A stretch of DNA of 64,000 nucleotides from Nitrospirillum amazonense (GTDB lineage Bacteria; Pseudomonadota; Alphaproteobacteria; Azospirillales; Azospirillaceae). Position 1 is the first letter of the stretch. Each line of letters begins with the position of its first letter. Of the stretch, positions 36,449 to 47,513 are shown in pieces. The notes beneath the pieces are model-generated. The model had not been told where the DNA came from, made no database searches, and saw only the letters and a list, made by a program, of their open reading frames with translations. The stretch lies in contig NZ_VITV01000002.1 of assembly GCF_007828035.1 (NCBI RefSeq), positions 372,001 through 436,000 of the forward strand, read 5' to 3'. A program made the position numbers and the translations under genes.

Positions 36449-36679
36449 CAGCACAACCACCAGGGTGACGGCAATCGCCGGAGTCACCGATACGGGTGGC
36501 CCGAACAATCCTGGATTTTATAGGAAAGGCGGCGCCGCGCCACAAAATCAACGATACCGGTTCCACTGCGTCCTGCGGCAAAGGGACTGTGCGATGGTGG
36601 GGAACAGGCCTATTGTGGCGGCAACACAGGCTTGCGCCCCAGGGCGCGCCTACTGCGAGGAGCCGAGGGGCCAACCGTA

Positions 36680-37099
36680 ATGAGTATCCAAAATACCGGC
36701 GCCGGAGACGCCGCCGCCGGCCTCCGCGTCCTGGTGGCGGAGGACAACCGGGTGAATCGGGAGTTGATCCTGGCCGTTCTGCGCCGCCTGGGGTACCAGG
36801 CCACGGGCGCCGCCGATGGGGCGGAGGCCATCACCCTGTTCGACGCCGCCGAAACACCCTTCGACCTGGTGCTGCTGGATCTCAACATGCCCGGCGTCGG
36901 CGGGGCCGAGGCCGCGCGGGACCTGCACGGCCGCCCCATCCCTGCCGGTCGCGATCGGCCCGTGCCCCTGGTGCTGATGACGGCGGAGACCGATGTCATC
37001 GACCACCTGACCACGGGCCTGTTCTCGGGCTACGTCGCCAAGCCCCTGGCCTGGAACGACCTGGACGCCCTGATCAAGCGGCTGGTCGCTTTGTCCTGA
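36680..37099 (+). CDS. Single-domain response regulator
   Basis: A 139-residue stand-alone receiver. The acidic pair is in VLVAEDNRVNRE, the phosphorylated Asp in DLVLLDLNMPG, the switch Thr in LVLMTAETD and the Lys in GYVAKPLAW. There is no output domain. The start at 36680 has GAGGGG upstream; a 16-codon extension is Arg-rich. It is divergent from the propeller kinase (232-base spacer), which lacks its own receiver, so the two probably form one pathway (inference). Confidence 0.87.
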   Translation: MSIQNTGAGDAAAGLRVLVAEDNRVNRELILAVLRRLGYQATGAADGAEAITLFDAAETPFDLVLLDLNMPGVGGAEAARDLHGRPIPAGRDRPVPLVLMTAETDVIDHLTTGLFSGYVAKPLAWNDLDALIKRLVALS

Positions 37100-37164
37100 G
37101 GTCCCCTTTCCAGCCCGCGTCCTGCCGCCTTCACTGCCCTCTGCGCCAGCGTTCCAAAACGGCA

Positions 37165-37193
37165 CGGGCCTCCAGGAATGTCCTGGAGGCCCG
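37165..37193 (-). terminator. Hairpin downstream of clpA
   Basis: A perfect 13-base stem (CGGGCCTCCAGGA with its complement) and 3-base loop lies 30 bases past the clpA stop, with GTTTTG following on the minus strand. It also sits just after the convergent receiver gene and may serve both. Confidence 0.75.
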
Positions 37194-37222
37194 CCCATTT
37201 CCAACGCGTTCGAGACGCCGGC

Positions 37223-39538
<2,316 letters not shown>

Positions 39539-39543
39539 GCCTA

Positions 39544-39888
39544 CTAATCCTTCTCCAAGGTGCATTGCAGGGGATGCTGGTTCTGGCGCGCGAAATCCAT
39601 CACCTGGGTAACTTTCGTTTCCGCCACCTCGTAGGTGAACACGCCGCACACGCCGACGCCGCGGCGATGGACATGCAGCATGATCCGCGTCGCTTCCTCC
39701 CGATTCTTCGAGAAGAAACGCTCCAGGATGTGAACGACGAACTCCATGGGGGTGTAGTCGTCATTCAACATCAGGACCTTGTACATGGAGGGCTTCTTGG
39801 TCTTGGGCTTGGCCTTGACCACGACACCGGTGTTGGTGCCGTCGCCGCCAGTGCCGCCCTCATTTCCCTGACTATCGAACTCCGTCAT
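39544..39888 (-). CDS. clpS: Clp protease adaptor protein ClpS
   Basis: A 114-residue adaptor that delivers N-degron substrates to ClpA. The core has [20 protein letters not shown] (Asn-Asp-Asp of the N-degron pocket), the MLHVHRRG segment and [12 protein letters not shown]. The first 30 residues are a Gly/Thr-rich flexible arm, as usual. It is directly upstream of clpA and probably shares its promoter. Confidence 0.97.
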   Translation of the reverse strand: MTEFDSQGNEGGTGGDGTNTGVVVKAKPKTKKPSMYKVLMLNDDYTPMEFVVHILERFFSKNREEATRIMLHVHRRGVGVCGVFTYEVAETKVTQVMDFARQNQHPLQCTLEKD

Positions 39889-40069
39889 GGCCTTCCAGGT
39901 ACGTGTCTCTCGGGGTGGTCATCCCAGGAATAATATGAGATCGCGGCGGGCCGTTGGAAGACCCCTGGTAACCTTATTCATGCCTGGGGTGCGATTGCCG
40001 CACGGAAATCACGCGGGCGCAAGCGAACCGTGCGCCCCGCAACGGCAGCCATCACAGCAGGCAAAACAA

Positions 40070-40097
40070 AACCCGGCGGGCACGGGCCCACCGGGTT
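40070..40097 (-). terminator. Rho-independent terminator after phasin gene
   Basis: On the minus strand, ACCCGG-TGGGC pairs with GCCCG-CCGGGTTTTG and runs into T-rich sequence, 53 bases past the phasin stop. Confidence 0.8.
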
Positions 40098-40149
40098 CGT
40101 CAGCATCGGCGATGTCGCCGGGCCGCACGGGCGCGGCCCGGGCCGTCAC

Positions 40150-40710
40150 TCAGGCCGCCAGGCGCGGCTTGCCGAACTTGGTCACGACCGCGTTGACGCG
40201 GGCGGAGATGGGCTCGATGGCCTCGTTGGCCAGCTTCACCGACATCTCGGAGGTCTTGGTGGCCTCGCTGACCAGGGTGTCGAAGCTGGTCTTGGCGAAT
40301 TCGGACTGCAGGTCCACAGCCTCGCGCAGGGTCTTCACGGCCAGCAGAGCCTTGGTGGCCGACACGCTGCTCTCCAGCGAGGACTGGGCGTAGGCGACGA
40401 AGGACTTGGACAGGCTCTCCAGGCCCTTGGCCAGGACGGTGGAGGACTGGACCAGCGCGTCGACCGTCTCCTTGTTGAAGGCGGTCAGTTCCTCATACGC
40501 CTCGAAGGCCTTCTTGCTGGCCTTTTCGACCTGCTCCTTGGTGAGGGCGACGGCCTGCTCGTAATTCTTGGTCACGGTGTCCTGCGCAGCGGCCACAGTG
40601 GTCTCGGCCGTCTGTTTCGTGGCAGCGGCGGTGTCCACGGCGGCGTCGGTGACGACCTTCTTGGCGCGCGCAACGGTAGCGGTGGGGGCGGTAGTATTCG
40701 CGGTGGTCAT
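40150..40710 (-). CDS. Phasin family protein
   Basis: A 186-residue, Ala/Thr/Lys-rich, almost entirely helical protein. It contains the phasin pattern FEAYEELTAFNKETVDALVQSS and later DLQSEFAKTSFDTLVSEATK. Phasins coat polyhydroxyalkanoate granules and control their size. It is monocistronic with its own terminator. Three TGC-N3-GCA inverted repeats in the upstream spacer resemble binding sites of the PHA-responsive repressor PhaR, so it is probably induced when polymer accumulates (inference). Confidence 0.9.
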   Translation of the reverse strand: MTTANTTAPTATVARAKKVVTDAAVDTAAATKQTAETTVAAAQDTVTKNYEQAVALTKEQVEKASKKAFEAYEELTAFNKETVDALVQSSTVLAKGLESLSKSFVAYAQSSLESSVSATKALLAVKTLREAVDLQSEFAKTSFDTLVSEATKTSEMSVKLANEAIEPISARVNAVVTKFGKPRLAA

Positions 40711-41238
40711 ATCAGTGCTCCTTCCAATGATCGCTAATGATCCATCGGCCGCCCGATGCGGCCCGTACCCGGGTCAGGCAAACCGGCATCGGCCGGGTGG
40801 CGTGCCTGCGGCGGACGGCCCATTTCGCGGCACCGTCATGTTGCGTCGCAGCACGATGCCTTATCTGGACCCGGAAAAGGAGTTTGTCAACCCGTTTTTG
40901 TGCACCGCAAAAATTTCGTCACATGGGATTGGTGCCCCGCATACGGGGGTAATTCGTGGCTTTCAAACGTGAAATCGCCCTTCATAGGCCAAACCGGCTA
41001 GTCACTGTCGCGCCGGAAGGCAGGTGTATGTTGCGGCGCAATATATCATATGAATAAACACCTCTTCCCCGCCCGGGGTAGCGGGCGACCCGGAGTCGCG
41101 GCGTGTCATGTAAAGGCGGCAGTCAAAAACCGTGCATCCTTCGCCCTTAACCGTATTTTCAATACTGGACAGCGAATCATCGTGCCTTTACTTTTGTCGT
41201 CACCAACGACGTGGCATCGGCGGAAGGGGCAGTTCACC
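40711..41238. other. Divergent spacer between phasin and D,D-carboxypeptidase genes
   Basis: About 530 bases without a supported gene. It holds the three PhaR-like sites and an A+T-rich stretch near 41040-41060. A frame opening at 41050 and running into the carboxypeptidase was rejected as non-coding up to 41238. Confidence 0.5.
40842..41040. promoter_or_regulatory. Three TGC-N3-GCA inverted repeats, candidate PhaR operators
   Basis: TGC-GTC-GCA lies at 40842-40850, TGC-ACC-GCA at 40901-40909 with flanking TTTTTG and AAAAA arms, and TGC-GGC-GCA at 41032-41040. Alphaproteobacterial PhaR is known to bind TGC...GCA-type repeats upstream of phasin genes. All three are in the phasin/dacA spacer, at 132, 191 and 322 bases from the phasin start. 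Confidence 0.5.
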
Positions 41239-42642
41239 GTGACCCATTGGAATCGCTCGAACCTGGCGCGACGCCCGGGTTTTGCCGCCCGGCGCCTGCG
41301 CTGGGCAGCCTTGGCCCTCCTGGCCTGCTGGGCCCTGGCGCCGGTGAGCGCTTTCGCCAAGTATGCTGCCATTGTCGTGGATGCGGAGACCGGCCAGGTC
41401 CTGCACGCCGCCGGTGCCGATACCCAGAATTATCCGGCGTCCCTGACCAAGATGATGACGCTGTATTTACTGTTCGACGCGCTGGACACCGGCCGCGTCA
41501 CCTTGGATACGCCTTTCAAGGTCTCTGCCCACGCGGCCGCCCAGGCGCCCAGCAAGCTGGGCCTGGACGCGGGCGACACCATCCGCGTGCGCGACGCCAT
41601 CCTGGCGCTGGTCACCAAGTCCGCGAACGACGTGGCGGTGACGGTGGGCGAGAACCTGGGCGGCAGCGAGCCGCGCTTCGCCCAGATGATGACGGCCAAG
41701 GCTCGCGCCCTGGGCATGAGCCGCACCACCTTCCGCAACGCCTCGGGCCTGCCCAACACCGGCCAGGTCACCACGGCCCGTGACCTCGCCCGCCTGGCCC
41801 AGGCGCTGATCCACGATCACGCCAAGCAGTACGCCTATTTCAAGACGGCCAGCTTCACCTACAACGGTGAGACCATGGCCAACCATAACCACCTCATGTC
41901 CCGCTATCCGGGCATGGACGGTATCAAGACCGGCTTCATCAACGCCTCTGGTTTCAACCTGGTGGGCTCCGCCGTGCATGACGGCCGCCGCCTGATCGCC
42001 GTGGTCATGGGCGGCAGCAGCGCTGTGTGGCGCGACAACCGTATGGCCGACCTTCTGGATGAGGGATTTGCCACTAGGCCCGGCGAGGTGCTGACGGCGG
42101 AGGCGCCCATCCGCGCCCCGCGCGGCCGCGACGCCGTGCAAATGGCCAGCGCCGATACGGCTGACAGCCAAGACGGCGCCACTTCCCAGGGCGATGAGGA
42201 CGAGGCGGATGAGGCCCCGGCGCCCAAGGCCACGAAGGCCAGCACCGGTGTCCGGCTGGCCAGCGCCGCCGGCAAGGCCGCCAAGGCCGTTGGCAAGGCG
42301 GCCGAAAGCGTCGCCGACCACACGCTGCTGGCGGCACCGGCCGAGGCGGCGCCAGCGGTCGCCACAGGTGCCAAGGGCAAGACCATCCCGGCGGGGTGGA
42401 GCATCCAGGTGGGCGCCTACAACGACCGCGCCGCTACCCAGGCCGCCATCGCGCGCGCCACGCAGAAGGGCAAGGGCCTGCTGAATGCCGCCGTGCCCAA
42501 CGTGGTGGAGGTATCATCCGCCAAGTCCACCCTGTTCCGTGCCCGCCTGGCGGGCCTGAGCGAGAAGAATGCCCGCGCCGCCTGTGTCCAGTTGCGTCGC
42601 CAGGGCCAGGGCTGCATCACCATCGCCCCCGGCGCCAGCTGA
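41239..42642 (+). CDS. D-alanyl-D-alanine carboxypeptidase (S11) with C-terminal SPOR domain
   Basis: A 467-residue periplasmic peptidoglycan enzyme. GTG 41239 is preferred because GGAAGGGG lies about 10 bases upstream and a signal peptide (cleavage after AFA, residue 40) follows directly. Active-site motifs are S68-LT-K71, SAN near 129 and KTG near 230. After a long Ala/Lys/Glu linker (about 295-385) a SPOR domain (SIQVGAYNDRAATQ, FRARLAGL) completes the protein; SPOR domains bind glycan strands stripped of peptides at division sites. The enzyme removes terminal D-Ala, probably at the septum (inference). Confidence 0.92.
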   Translation: MTHWNRSNLARRPGFAARRLRWAALALLACWALAPVSAFAKYAAIVVDAETGQVLHAAGADTQNYPASLTKMMTLYLLFDALDTGRVTLDTPFKVSAHAAAQAPSKLGLDAGDTIRVRDAILALVTKSANDVAVTVGENLGGSEPRFAQMMTAKARALGMSRTTFRNASGLPNTGQVTTARDLARLAQALIHDHAKQYAYFKTASFTYNGETMANHNHLMSRYPGMDGIKTGFINASGFNLVGSAVHDGRRLIAVVMGGSSAVWRDNRMADLLDEGFATRPGEVLTAEAPIRAPRGRDAVQMASADTADSQDGATSQGDEDEADEAPAPKATKASTGVRLASAAGKAAKAVGKAAESVADHTLLAAPAEAAPAVATGAKGKTIPAGWSIQVGAYNDRAATQAAIARATQKGKGLLNAAVPNVVEVSSAKSTLFRARLAGLSEKNARAACVQLRRQGQGCITIAPGAS

Positions 42643-42653
42643 TCCCGTCCCCC

Positions 42654-43580
42654 GTGTCGCAAGCCTCTTCTGTGGCGGGCGGTGACGCCGCCCCATCCGT
42701 CTTGGCCTTGGCCCGCCAGCGGCGCGAGCCGTGGTGGGCCTTTCTCGGCGGCCTCATCATCGTGGTCTTGGGCGCCATCCTCATCGCCGTGGTGCTGGTG
42801 AAGGTGCCGCAGTGGGCCCATCTGGACCGGACGATGAAGCATGATGAGGGGCTGCGCGCCGTCGTCGAACTGTTGACGATGCTGGGCAGCGTCGCCGCCG
42901 CGTTGTTTCCCCTGGCCCTGGCGGTGCGCTGGTTGCACGGGCGCCCGCTGCGCAGCCTGCTGTCGCCCCTGCCCGGCTTGGATGTGGGCCTGGCCCTGCG
43001 CTCCGCCCTGCTGTGGGGCGGGCTGGTGCTGCTGGCCGTCGTGACCAGCGGCCTGCTCGACGTCTGGAATGGGGAGCCCTTCGCCCCCGGCGGCCAGCCC
43101 TGGCCCCAGGTGCTGGCCTTCGCGACCGCCACCGGCTGGATGGTCGTGCTGCAGGTCACGGCGGAGGAGGCGCTGTTCCGCGGCTACATCAGCCAGGGTC
43201 TGTACGTCGTGACCGGCAGCGCGTGGGTCACCGCCCTGCCCGTCGCCCTGCTGTTCGCCGGCCTGCACACCCAATCCTGGGGCAACGCCGTGTGGGACCA
43301 GCGCGCGCTGTATTTCATCATCTCCCTGCTGCTGTCGGCGGTGACGGCCCGCGCCGGCCGGCTGGAGGCCGCTATCGGCATCCATTTGGGCCAGAACCTG
43401 ATGGCCATCTATGTCATGGGCGTGCTGGGCCCACCCTTCCCTTCCCTGCTGGGCGTGGGCGCGCCGGAGAACAAACCCGCCGGCGTCGAGGACGTGGCTG
43501 GCGTCCTGGCAACCATGGGCGTCCTGGCGGGCCTATACTGGTATCTGGGCGTGCGCCGGGGCTGGGTGGTACGGAAATAA
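42654..43580 (+). CDS. CPBP family intramembrane glutamic endopeptidase
   Basis: A 308-residue membrane protein with about seven predicted helices. The diagnostic motifs are TAEEALFRGY (Glu-Glu and Arg), FAGLHTQSW and GIHLGQNLMA, which hold the Glu and His residues of the abortive-infection/CAAX-like protease family. It starts at a GTG only 11 bases after dacA, with no clear ribosome site, so it is likely translated by coupling to dacA. Substrate unknown; bacterial members process membrane proteins or peptides. Confidence 0.85.
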   Translation: MSQASSVAGGDAAPSVLALARQRREPWWAFLGGLIIVVLGAILIAVVLVKVPQWAHLDRTMKHDEGLRAVVELLTMLGSVAAALFPLALAVRWLHGRPLRSLLSPLPGLDVGLALRSALLWGGLVLLAVVTSGLLDVWNGEPFAPGGQPWPQVLAFATATGWMVVLQVTAEEALFRGYISQGLYVVTGSAWVTALPVALLFAGLHTQSWGNAVWDQRALYFIISLLLSAVTARAGRLEAAIGIHLGQNLMAIYVMGVLGPPFPSLLGVGAPENKPAGVEDVAGVLATMGVLAGLYWYLGVRRGWVVRK

Positions 43581-43583
43581 ACA

Positions 43584-43617
43584 AAAGGGCCGCGACCCAC
43601 CAGGATCGCAGCCCTTT
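43584..43617. terminator. Bidirectional terminator between convergent genes
   Basis: AAAGGGC(C)GCGA pairs with TCGC(A)GCCCTTT around a short loop, with A-rich sequence on one side and T's on the other, between the CPBP gene and the mutase gene. Confidence 0.7.
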
Positions 43618-43638
43618 CCTAAACGCGCATGCTTGAGA

Positions 43639-45030
43639 TTAGAACCCTTCCGGCGCCTCGATACCGCTCTGGCTCAGCTGGTCGCGGATGCTGCCCTTCA
43701 GGCGTTCCAGGCCGGCTTCGCTGAAGGCTTCGGCGCGGGCCACCAGCACGTCCTGGGTGTTGGAGGCGCGCAGCAGCCACCAGCCGTCCTCGGTCTTCAC
43801 GCGGACGCCGTCGATGTCGTTGACCTCCACGCCCTTGCCCGCCAGGCCCTTGGCGCGGGCCACGATCTCCTCCACCGCCTTGAACTTGCGTTCCTCATCC
43901 ACCTGGAAGCGGACTTCCGGGGTGTTGAACACGGGCGGCAGCACCGACTTCAGCTTGGCCAGGCTGCCTTCGCGGCTGACCAGGCCGGCCAGGCGCACGC
44001 CGCAGTAGGGCGCGTCGTCGAAGCCGTAGTACTTGTCGGCGAAGAAGATGTGGCCGCTCATCTCACCGGCCAGGGGGGAGCCCGTCTCGGCCATCTTGGC
44101 CTTCAGCAGGCTGTGGCCGGTCTTCCACATCAGGGGCTTGCCGCCGTTCCTGGCGATGTCGTCGTACAGCGTCTGGCTGGACTTGACGTCGGCGATGATG
44201 GTGGCGCCCGGGTGGCTTTTCAGCACGTCGGCGGCATAGATGGCCAGCAGCTGGTCACCCCAGACGATCTCGCCATGCTCGTCCACGGCGCCGATGCGGT
44301 CGCCGTCGCCGTCGAAGCCGATGCCGATGTCCGCCTTGTGGGTGTGGACGGCGTGGATGAGGTCTTCGAGGTTCTCCGGCACGGTCGGGTCGGGGTGGTG
44401 GTTGGGGAAATTGCCGTCCACCTCCTCGAACAGCAGGATGTGCTTGCCCGGCAGCTTGTCGGTCAGGCGGCGCAGGACATGGCCCACGGCGCCGTTGCCG
44501 GCGTCCCACACGATGGTCAGGTCGCGGGTACCGTCATAATCCTTGGCCAAGCGGTTGATGTAATCCTCGCTGACGTCCAGCTTGCGGGAGGAGCCGGCGC
44601 CCGTCGCCAGGTCGTTGCCGTGGACCAGGCGGCCGATCTCCTGGATCTGCTCGCCATAGACCGGGCCTTTGCCCAGCATCATCTTGAAGCCGTTGTAGTC
44701 CGGCGGGTTGTGCGAGCCGGTGATCATCACGCCGGCGTCCAGTTCCAGGTGCCGCACGGTGAAGTACAGCATGGGCGTGGGGCCCAGGCCGATGCGGATG
44801 ACCTCCAGGCCGGTGGACATCAGGCCCTCGACGCAGGCCTGCTCCAGCTCCGGCGAGGACAGGCGGCCGTCATAGCCGATGGCCACGCGGGTACCGCCGG
44901 CGCGCACCACCAGGGTGCCGAAGCCTTGGCCGATGGCGCGGGCGTCGTCCGGGCCCAGGGTTTTGCCGATGACGCCGCGGATGTCGTACTCGCGCAGCAC
45001 CGTGGGGTGGAACCGATGATTAGCGGTCAT
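43639..45030 (-). CDS. Phosphomannomutase/phosphoglucomutase
   Basis: A 463-residue alpha-D-phosphohexomutase interconverting 6- and 1-phosphates of glucose or mannose. The phospho-serine loop is [15 protein letters not shown], the metal site is [10 protein letters not shown], the sugar-binding loop is GEMSGHIFF, and the phosphate-binding loop is RASNT. The layout matches AlgC/ManB-type dual-specificity enzymes. The start is at 45030 or the ATG 3 codons upstream. It follows ugd on the same strand after 30 bases, so the two form an operon for sugar-nucleotide supply. Confidence 0.92.
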   Translation of the reverse strand: MTANHRFHPTVLREYDIRGVIGKTLGPDDARAIGQGFGTLVVRAGGTRVAIGYDGRLSSPELEQACVEGLMSTGLEVIRIGLGPTPMLYFTVRHLELDAGVMITGSHNPPDYNGFKMMLGKGPVYGEQIQEIGRLVHGNDLATGAGSSRKLDVSEDYINRLAKDYDGTRDLTIVWDAGNGAVGHVLRRLTDKLPGKHILLFEEVDGNFPNHHPDPTVPENLEDLIHAVHTHKADIGIGFDGDGDRIGAVDEHGEIVWGDQLLAIYAADVLKSHPGATIIADVKSSQTLYDDIARNGGKPLMWKTGHSLLKAKMAETGSPLAGEMSGHIFFADKYYGFDDAPYCGVRLAGLVSREGSLAKLKSVLPPVFNTPEVRFQVDEERKFKAVEEIVARAKGLAGKGVEVNDIDGVRVKTEDGWWLLRASNTQDVLVARAEAFSEAGLERLKGSIRDQLSQSGIEAPEGF

Positions 45031-45060
45031 GACTTGCACCTGCTCCCTTGCTGCTTTGAC

Positions 45061-46380
45061 TTATCGACGCGCCGGACGGCCGATGGACGTGTAGGTGAAA
45101 CCGGCGGCGCTCATATCGTCAGGATTGTAGATGTTACGTAGGTCGACCAGGACCGGGGCCTTCATGGACCGGCGCACCCGGTCCAGATCCAGCGCGCGGA
45201 ATTCGTTCCATTCGGTGATGATGGCCAGGACGTCGGCATCCTGGATGGCGGCATAGGCGTCGGCGCACCACACCACCCCCGGCAGCAGATGCTCCGCCTC
45301 CTGCATGCCGGCGGGGTCGTAGGCCTGGACGGTGGCGCCCAGGCGCTGCAGTTCCGGGATGATGTCCAGCGACGGCGCGTCGCGCATGTCGTCGGTGTTG
45401 GGCTTGAAGGTCACGCCCAGGATGCCGATGCGCTTGCCCTCCACGGTGCCGTTGGCGGCGGCCACGATACGGCCGGCCATGGACTTCTTGCGCTTGTCAT
45501 TGATGTCGATGACCGTCTCGACGATGCGCAGGGGCGAGCCGACGTCGGCCGCCGTGCGGGCCAGGGCCAGCGTGTCCTTTGGGAAGCACGAGCCGCCATA
45601 GCCGGCGCCGGCGTGCAGGAATTTGCGGCCGATGCGGCCGTCCAGGCCGATGCCCTTGGCCACGTCGTGGACGTTGGCGCCCACCTTCTCGCACAGATCC
45701 GCCACCTCGTTGATGAAGGTGATCTTGGTGGCGAGGAAGGTGTTGGCCGCGTACTTGATCAGCTCGGACGTTTCCAGGCTGGTCATGACGATGGGCGTCT
45801 CGATGAGATAGAGCGGCCGGTACAGGGCCTTCATCACCGCCCGGGCGCGATCCGATTCGGCGCCGATGACCACGCGGTCGGGGCGCATGAAGTCGGCGAT
45901 GGCGGCACCCTCGCGCAGGAACTCGGGGTTGGAGCAGACGTCGAAGTCCAGGCCGGACCGCGTCTCCCCGATGATGCGCGCCACCTCGCGGCCGGTGCCC
46001 ACCGGCACCGTCGACTTGGTCACGATGACCGTGTAGCGGTCGGGATCCAGCGCCAGCGCCACTTCCTGGGCGGCGGCGTAGACATAGGACAGGTCGGCGT
46101 GGCCGTCGCCCCGGCGCGACGGCGTGCCCACGGCGATGAAGACGGCGTCCACACCCTTGACGGCGGCGGCCAGATCCGTGGTGAAGCTGAGGCGGCCCGC
46201 CTTGGCGTTCTTGGCCACCAGATCATCCAGCCCCGGCTCGAAGATCGGGATCTCGCCCCGGTTCAGACGCTCGATCTTGCTGGCGTCCTTGTCGACGCAG
46301 ACCGTGGTCACGCCGAACTCGGAAAAACAGGCGCCCGAGACCAAGCCGACGTAGCCTGTTCCGATCACCGCAATGCGCAT
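45061..46380 (-). CDS. ugd: UDP-glucose 6-dehydrogenase
   Basis: A 439-residue NAD-dependent enzyme oxidising UDP-glucose to UDP-glucuronate. The Rossmann motif is GTGYVGLVSG; further markers are the PGLDDLV block, STVPVGTGR, NPEFLREGAA, LIKYAANTFLA and the catalytic Cys in GYGGSCFPKDT. It is upstream of the phosphohexomutase gene and downstream of galU, so three consecutive steps of sugar-nucleotide synthesis are clustered. UDP-glucuronate serves exopolysaccharide and other envelope glycans. Confidence 0.95.
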   Translation of the reverse strand: MRIAVIGTGYVGLVSGACFSEFGVTTVCVDKDASKIERLNRGEIPIFEPGLDDLVAKNAKAGRLSFTTDLAAAVKGVDAVFIAVGTPSRRGDGHADLSYVYAAAQEVALALDPDRYTVIVTKSTVPVGTGREVARIIGETRSGLDFDVCSNPEFLREGAAIADFMRPDRVVIGAESDRARAVMKALYRPLYLIETPIVMTSLETSELIKYAANTFLATKITFINEVADLCEKVGANVHDVAKGIGLDGRIGRKFLHAGAGYGGSCFPKDTLALARTAADVGSPLRIVETVIDINDKRKKSMAGRIVAAANGTVEGKRIGILGVTFKPNTDDMRDAPSLDIIPELQRLGATVQAYDPAGMQEAEHLLPGVVWCADAYAAIQDADVLAIITEWNEFRALDLDRVRRSMKAPVLVDLRNIYNPDDMSAAGFTYTSIGRPARR

Positions 46381-46609
46381 ACCGATCCCCTATCGTCACG
46401 TAGTCCCGTTTCCCGCACCCAGTATAGGCCGTGTGGGGGCACCACAGGCAGGGGGCATCGGGATCAGGGGCGGCGCCGGCGACTAGGCCGGACCGCGCCC
46501 TTATTTAAGGCGACATGGCTGTGTCGCGCATGTGACCTTTTAGGGTCTTTCCGATTTGAATTAAAGCCCCGGGACGGGCCCCGGATTTCTGTCGGGCCGC
46601 CGTGAATCA

Positions 46610-46636
46610 ATGGCCCGGGCGACTAACCCGGGCCAT
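46610..46636 (-). terminator. Hairpin after galU
   Basis: ATGGCCCGGG pairs perfectly with CCCGGGCCAT around a 7-base loop, 7 bases past the galU stop. The minus-strand sequence that follows (TGATT) is only mildly T-rich, so ugd may have its own promoter in the 263-base spacer (46381-46643). Confidence 0.65.
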
Positions 46637-46643
46637 CCCATGT

Positions 46644-47513
46644 TCAGAGCATTTCCTTAAGGGCGGCGCGCACCTTGGCCGCCATGTCGGGGCGTTCCAG
46701 GGCATAGGCCACGTTGGCCAGGACGAAGCCCAGCTTGTCGCCGCAGTCGAAGCGCTTGCCCTCGAAGCGGAAGCCGTGGAAGGGCTGCGTGCCGATCAGC
46801 TTGGCCATGGCGTCGGTCAACTGGATCTCGCCGCCGGCGCCGGTCTCGAACCGTTCCAGGTGATGGAAGATCTCCGGCTGCAGGATGTAGCGGCCCTGGA
46901 TGGACAGGGTGGACGGGGCGGCGGCCGGATCCGGCTTTTCCACCAGGCCCTTCACCTCGGCCAGGCGGCCATCGTCCTTGCCGATGTCCAGGATGCCGTA
47001 CTTGTTGGTCTGCTCGCGCGGGACCTCGAACACCGACAGCAGGTTGCCGCCGACCTGGCCGTAGGCGTCCATCATCTGCGCCAGGCAGGGGCGGTCGCCC
47101 AGCACCTGCTCGTCCGGCAGCAGCACGGCGAAGGGCTCGTCACCGATGAATTCGCGGGCGCACCAGACGGCATGGCCCAGGCCCAGCGGTTCGGACTGGC
47201 GGACGTAGGCGATCTTGCCGCTGTCGATCTGGATGTCCTCAACCACTTTCAGAAGGTCAAGCTTGCCGCGATTCTTGAGCGTCTGGTTCAACTCATAGTT
47301 CAGGTCGAAATGGTCTTCCAGCGGGGTCTTGCCCCGGCTGGTGACGAAGCAGAACATTTCGATGCCGGCCGCCTTCGCCTCATCCACCGCGTGTTGGATC
47401 AACGGCTTGTCGGCCAGCGGCAGCATTTCCTTCGGTATGGCCTTGGTCGCCGGCAGGAACCGCGTGCCCAGACCAGCAACCGGAAACACCGCTTTGCGTA
47501 CGCGCTTGACCAT
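46644..47513 (-). CDS. galU: UTP-glucose-1-phosphate uridylyltransferase
   Basis: A 289-residue nucleotidyltransferase making UDP-glucose from UTP and glucose-1-phosphate. The nucleotide motif GLGTRFLPATKAIPKEMLPL is at residues 15-34, with FVTSRGKTPLEDHFD, LLPDEQVLG and VEKPDP following. The start at 47513 gives the usual MVKRVRKAVFPVAG terminus; a 42-codon extension lacks family sequence. It is the first gene of the galU / ugd / mutase run. Confidence 0.96.
   Translation of the reverse strand: MVKRVRKAVFPVAGLGTRFLPATKAIPKEMLPLADKPLIQHAVDEAKAAGIEMFCFVTSRGKTPLEDHFDLNYELNQTLKNRGKLDLLKVVEDIQIDSGKIAYVRQSEPLGLGHAVWCAREFIGDEPFAVLLPDEQVLGDRPCLAQMMDAYGQVGGNLLSVFEVPREQTNKYGILDIGKDDGRLAEVKGLVEKPDPAAAPSTLSIQGRYILQPEIFHHLERFETGAGGEIQLTDAMAKLIGTQPFHGFRFEGKRFDCGDKLGFVLANVAYALERPDMAAKVRAALKEML

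Noticed and set aside
41050-41238. 63-codon N-terminal extension of the D,D-carboxypeptidase
   Set aside because: It would place a long hydrophilic stretch before the signal peptide; GTG 41239 with GGAAGGGG upstream fits better.
43411-45141. 576-codon plus-strand frame across the mutase gene
   Set aside because: Antisense shadow of the phosphohexomutase frame with low-complexity composition and no family resemblance.
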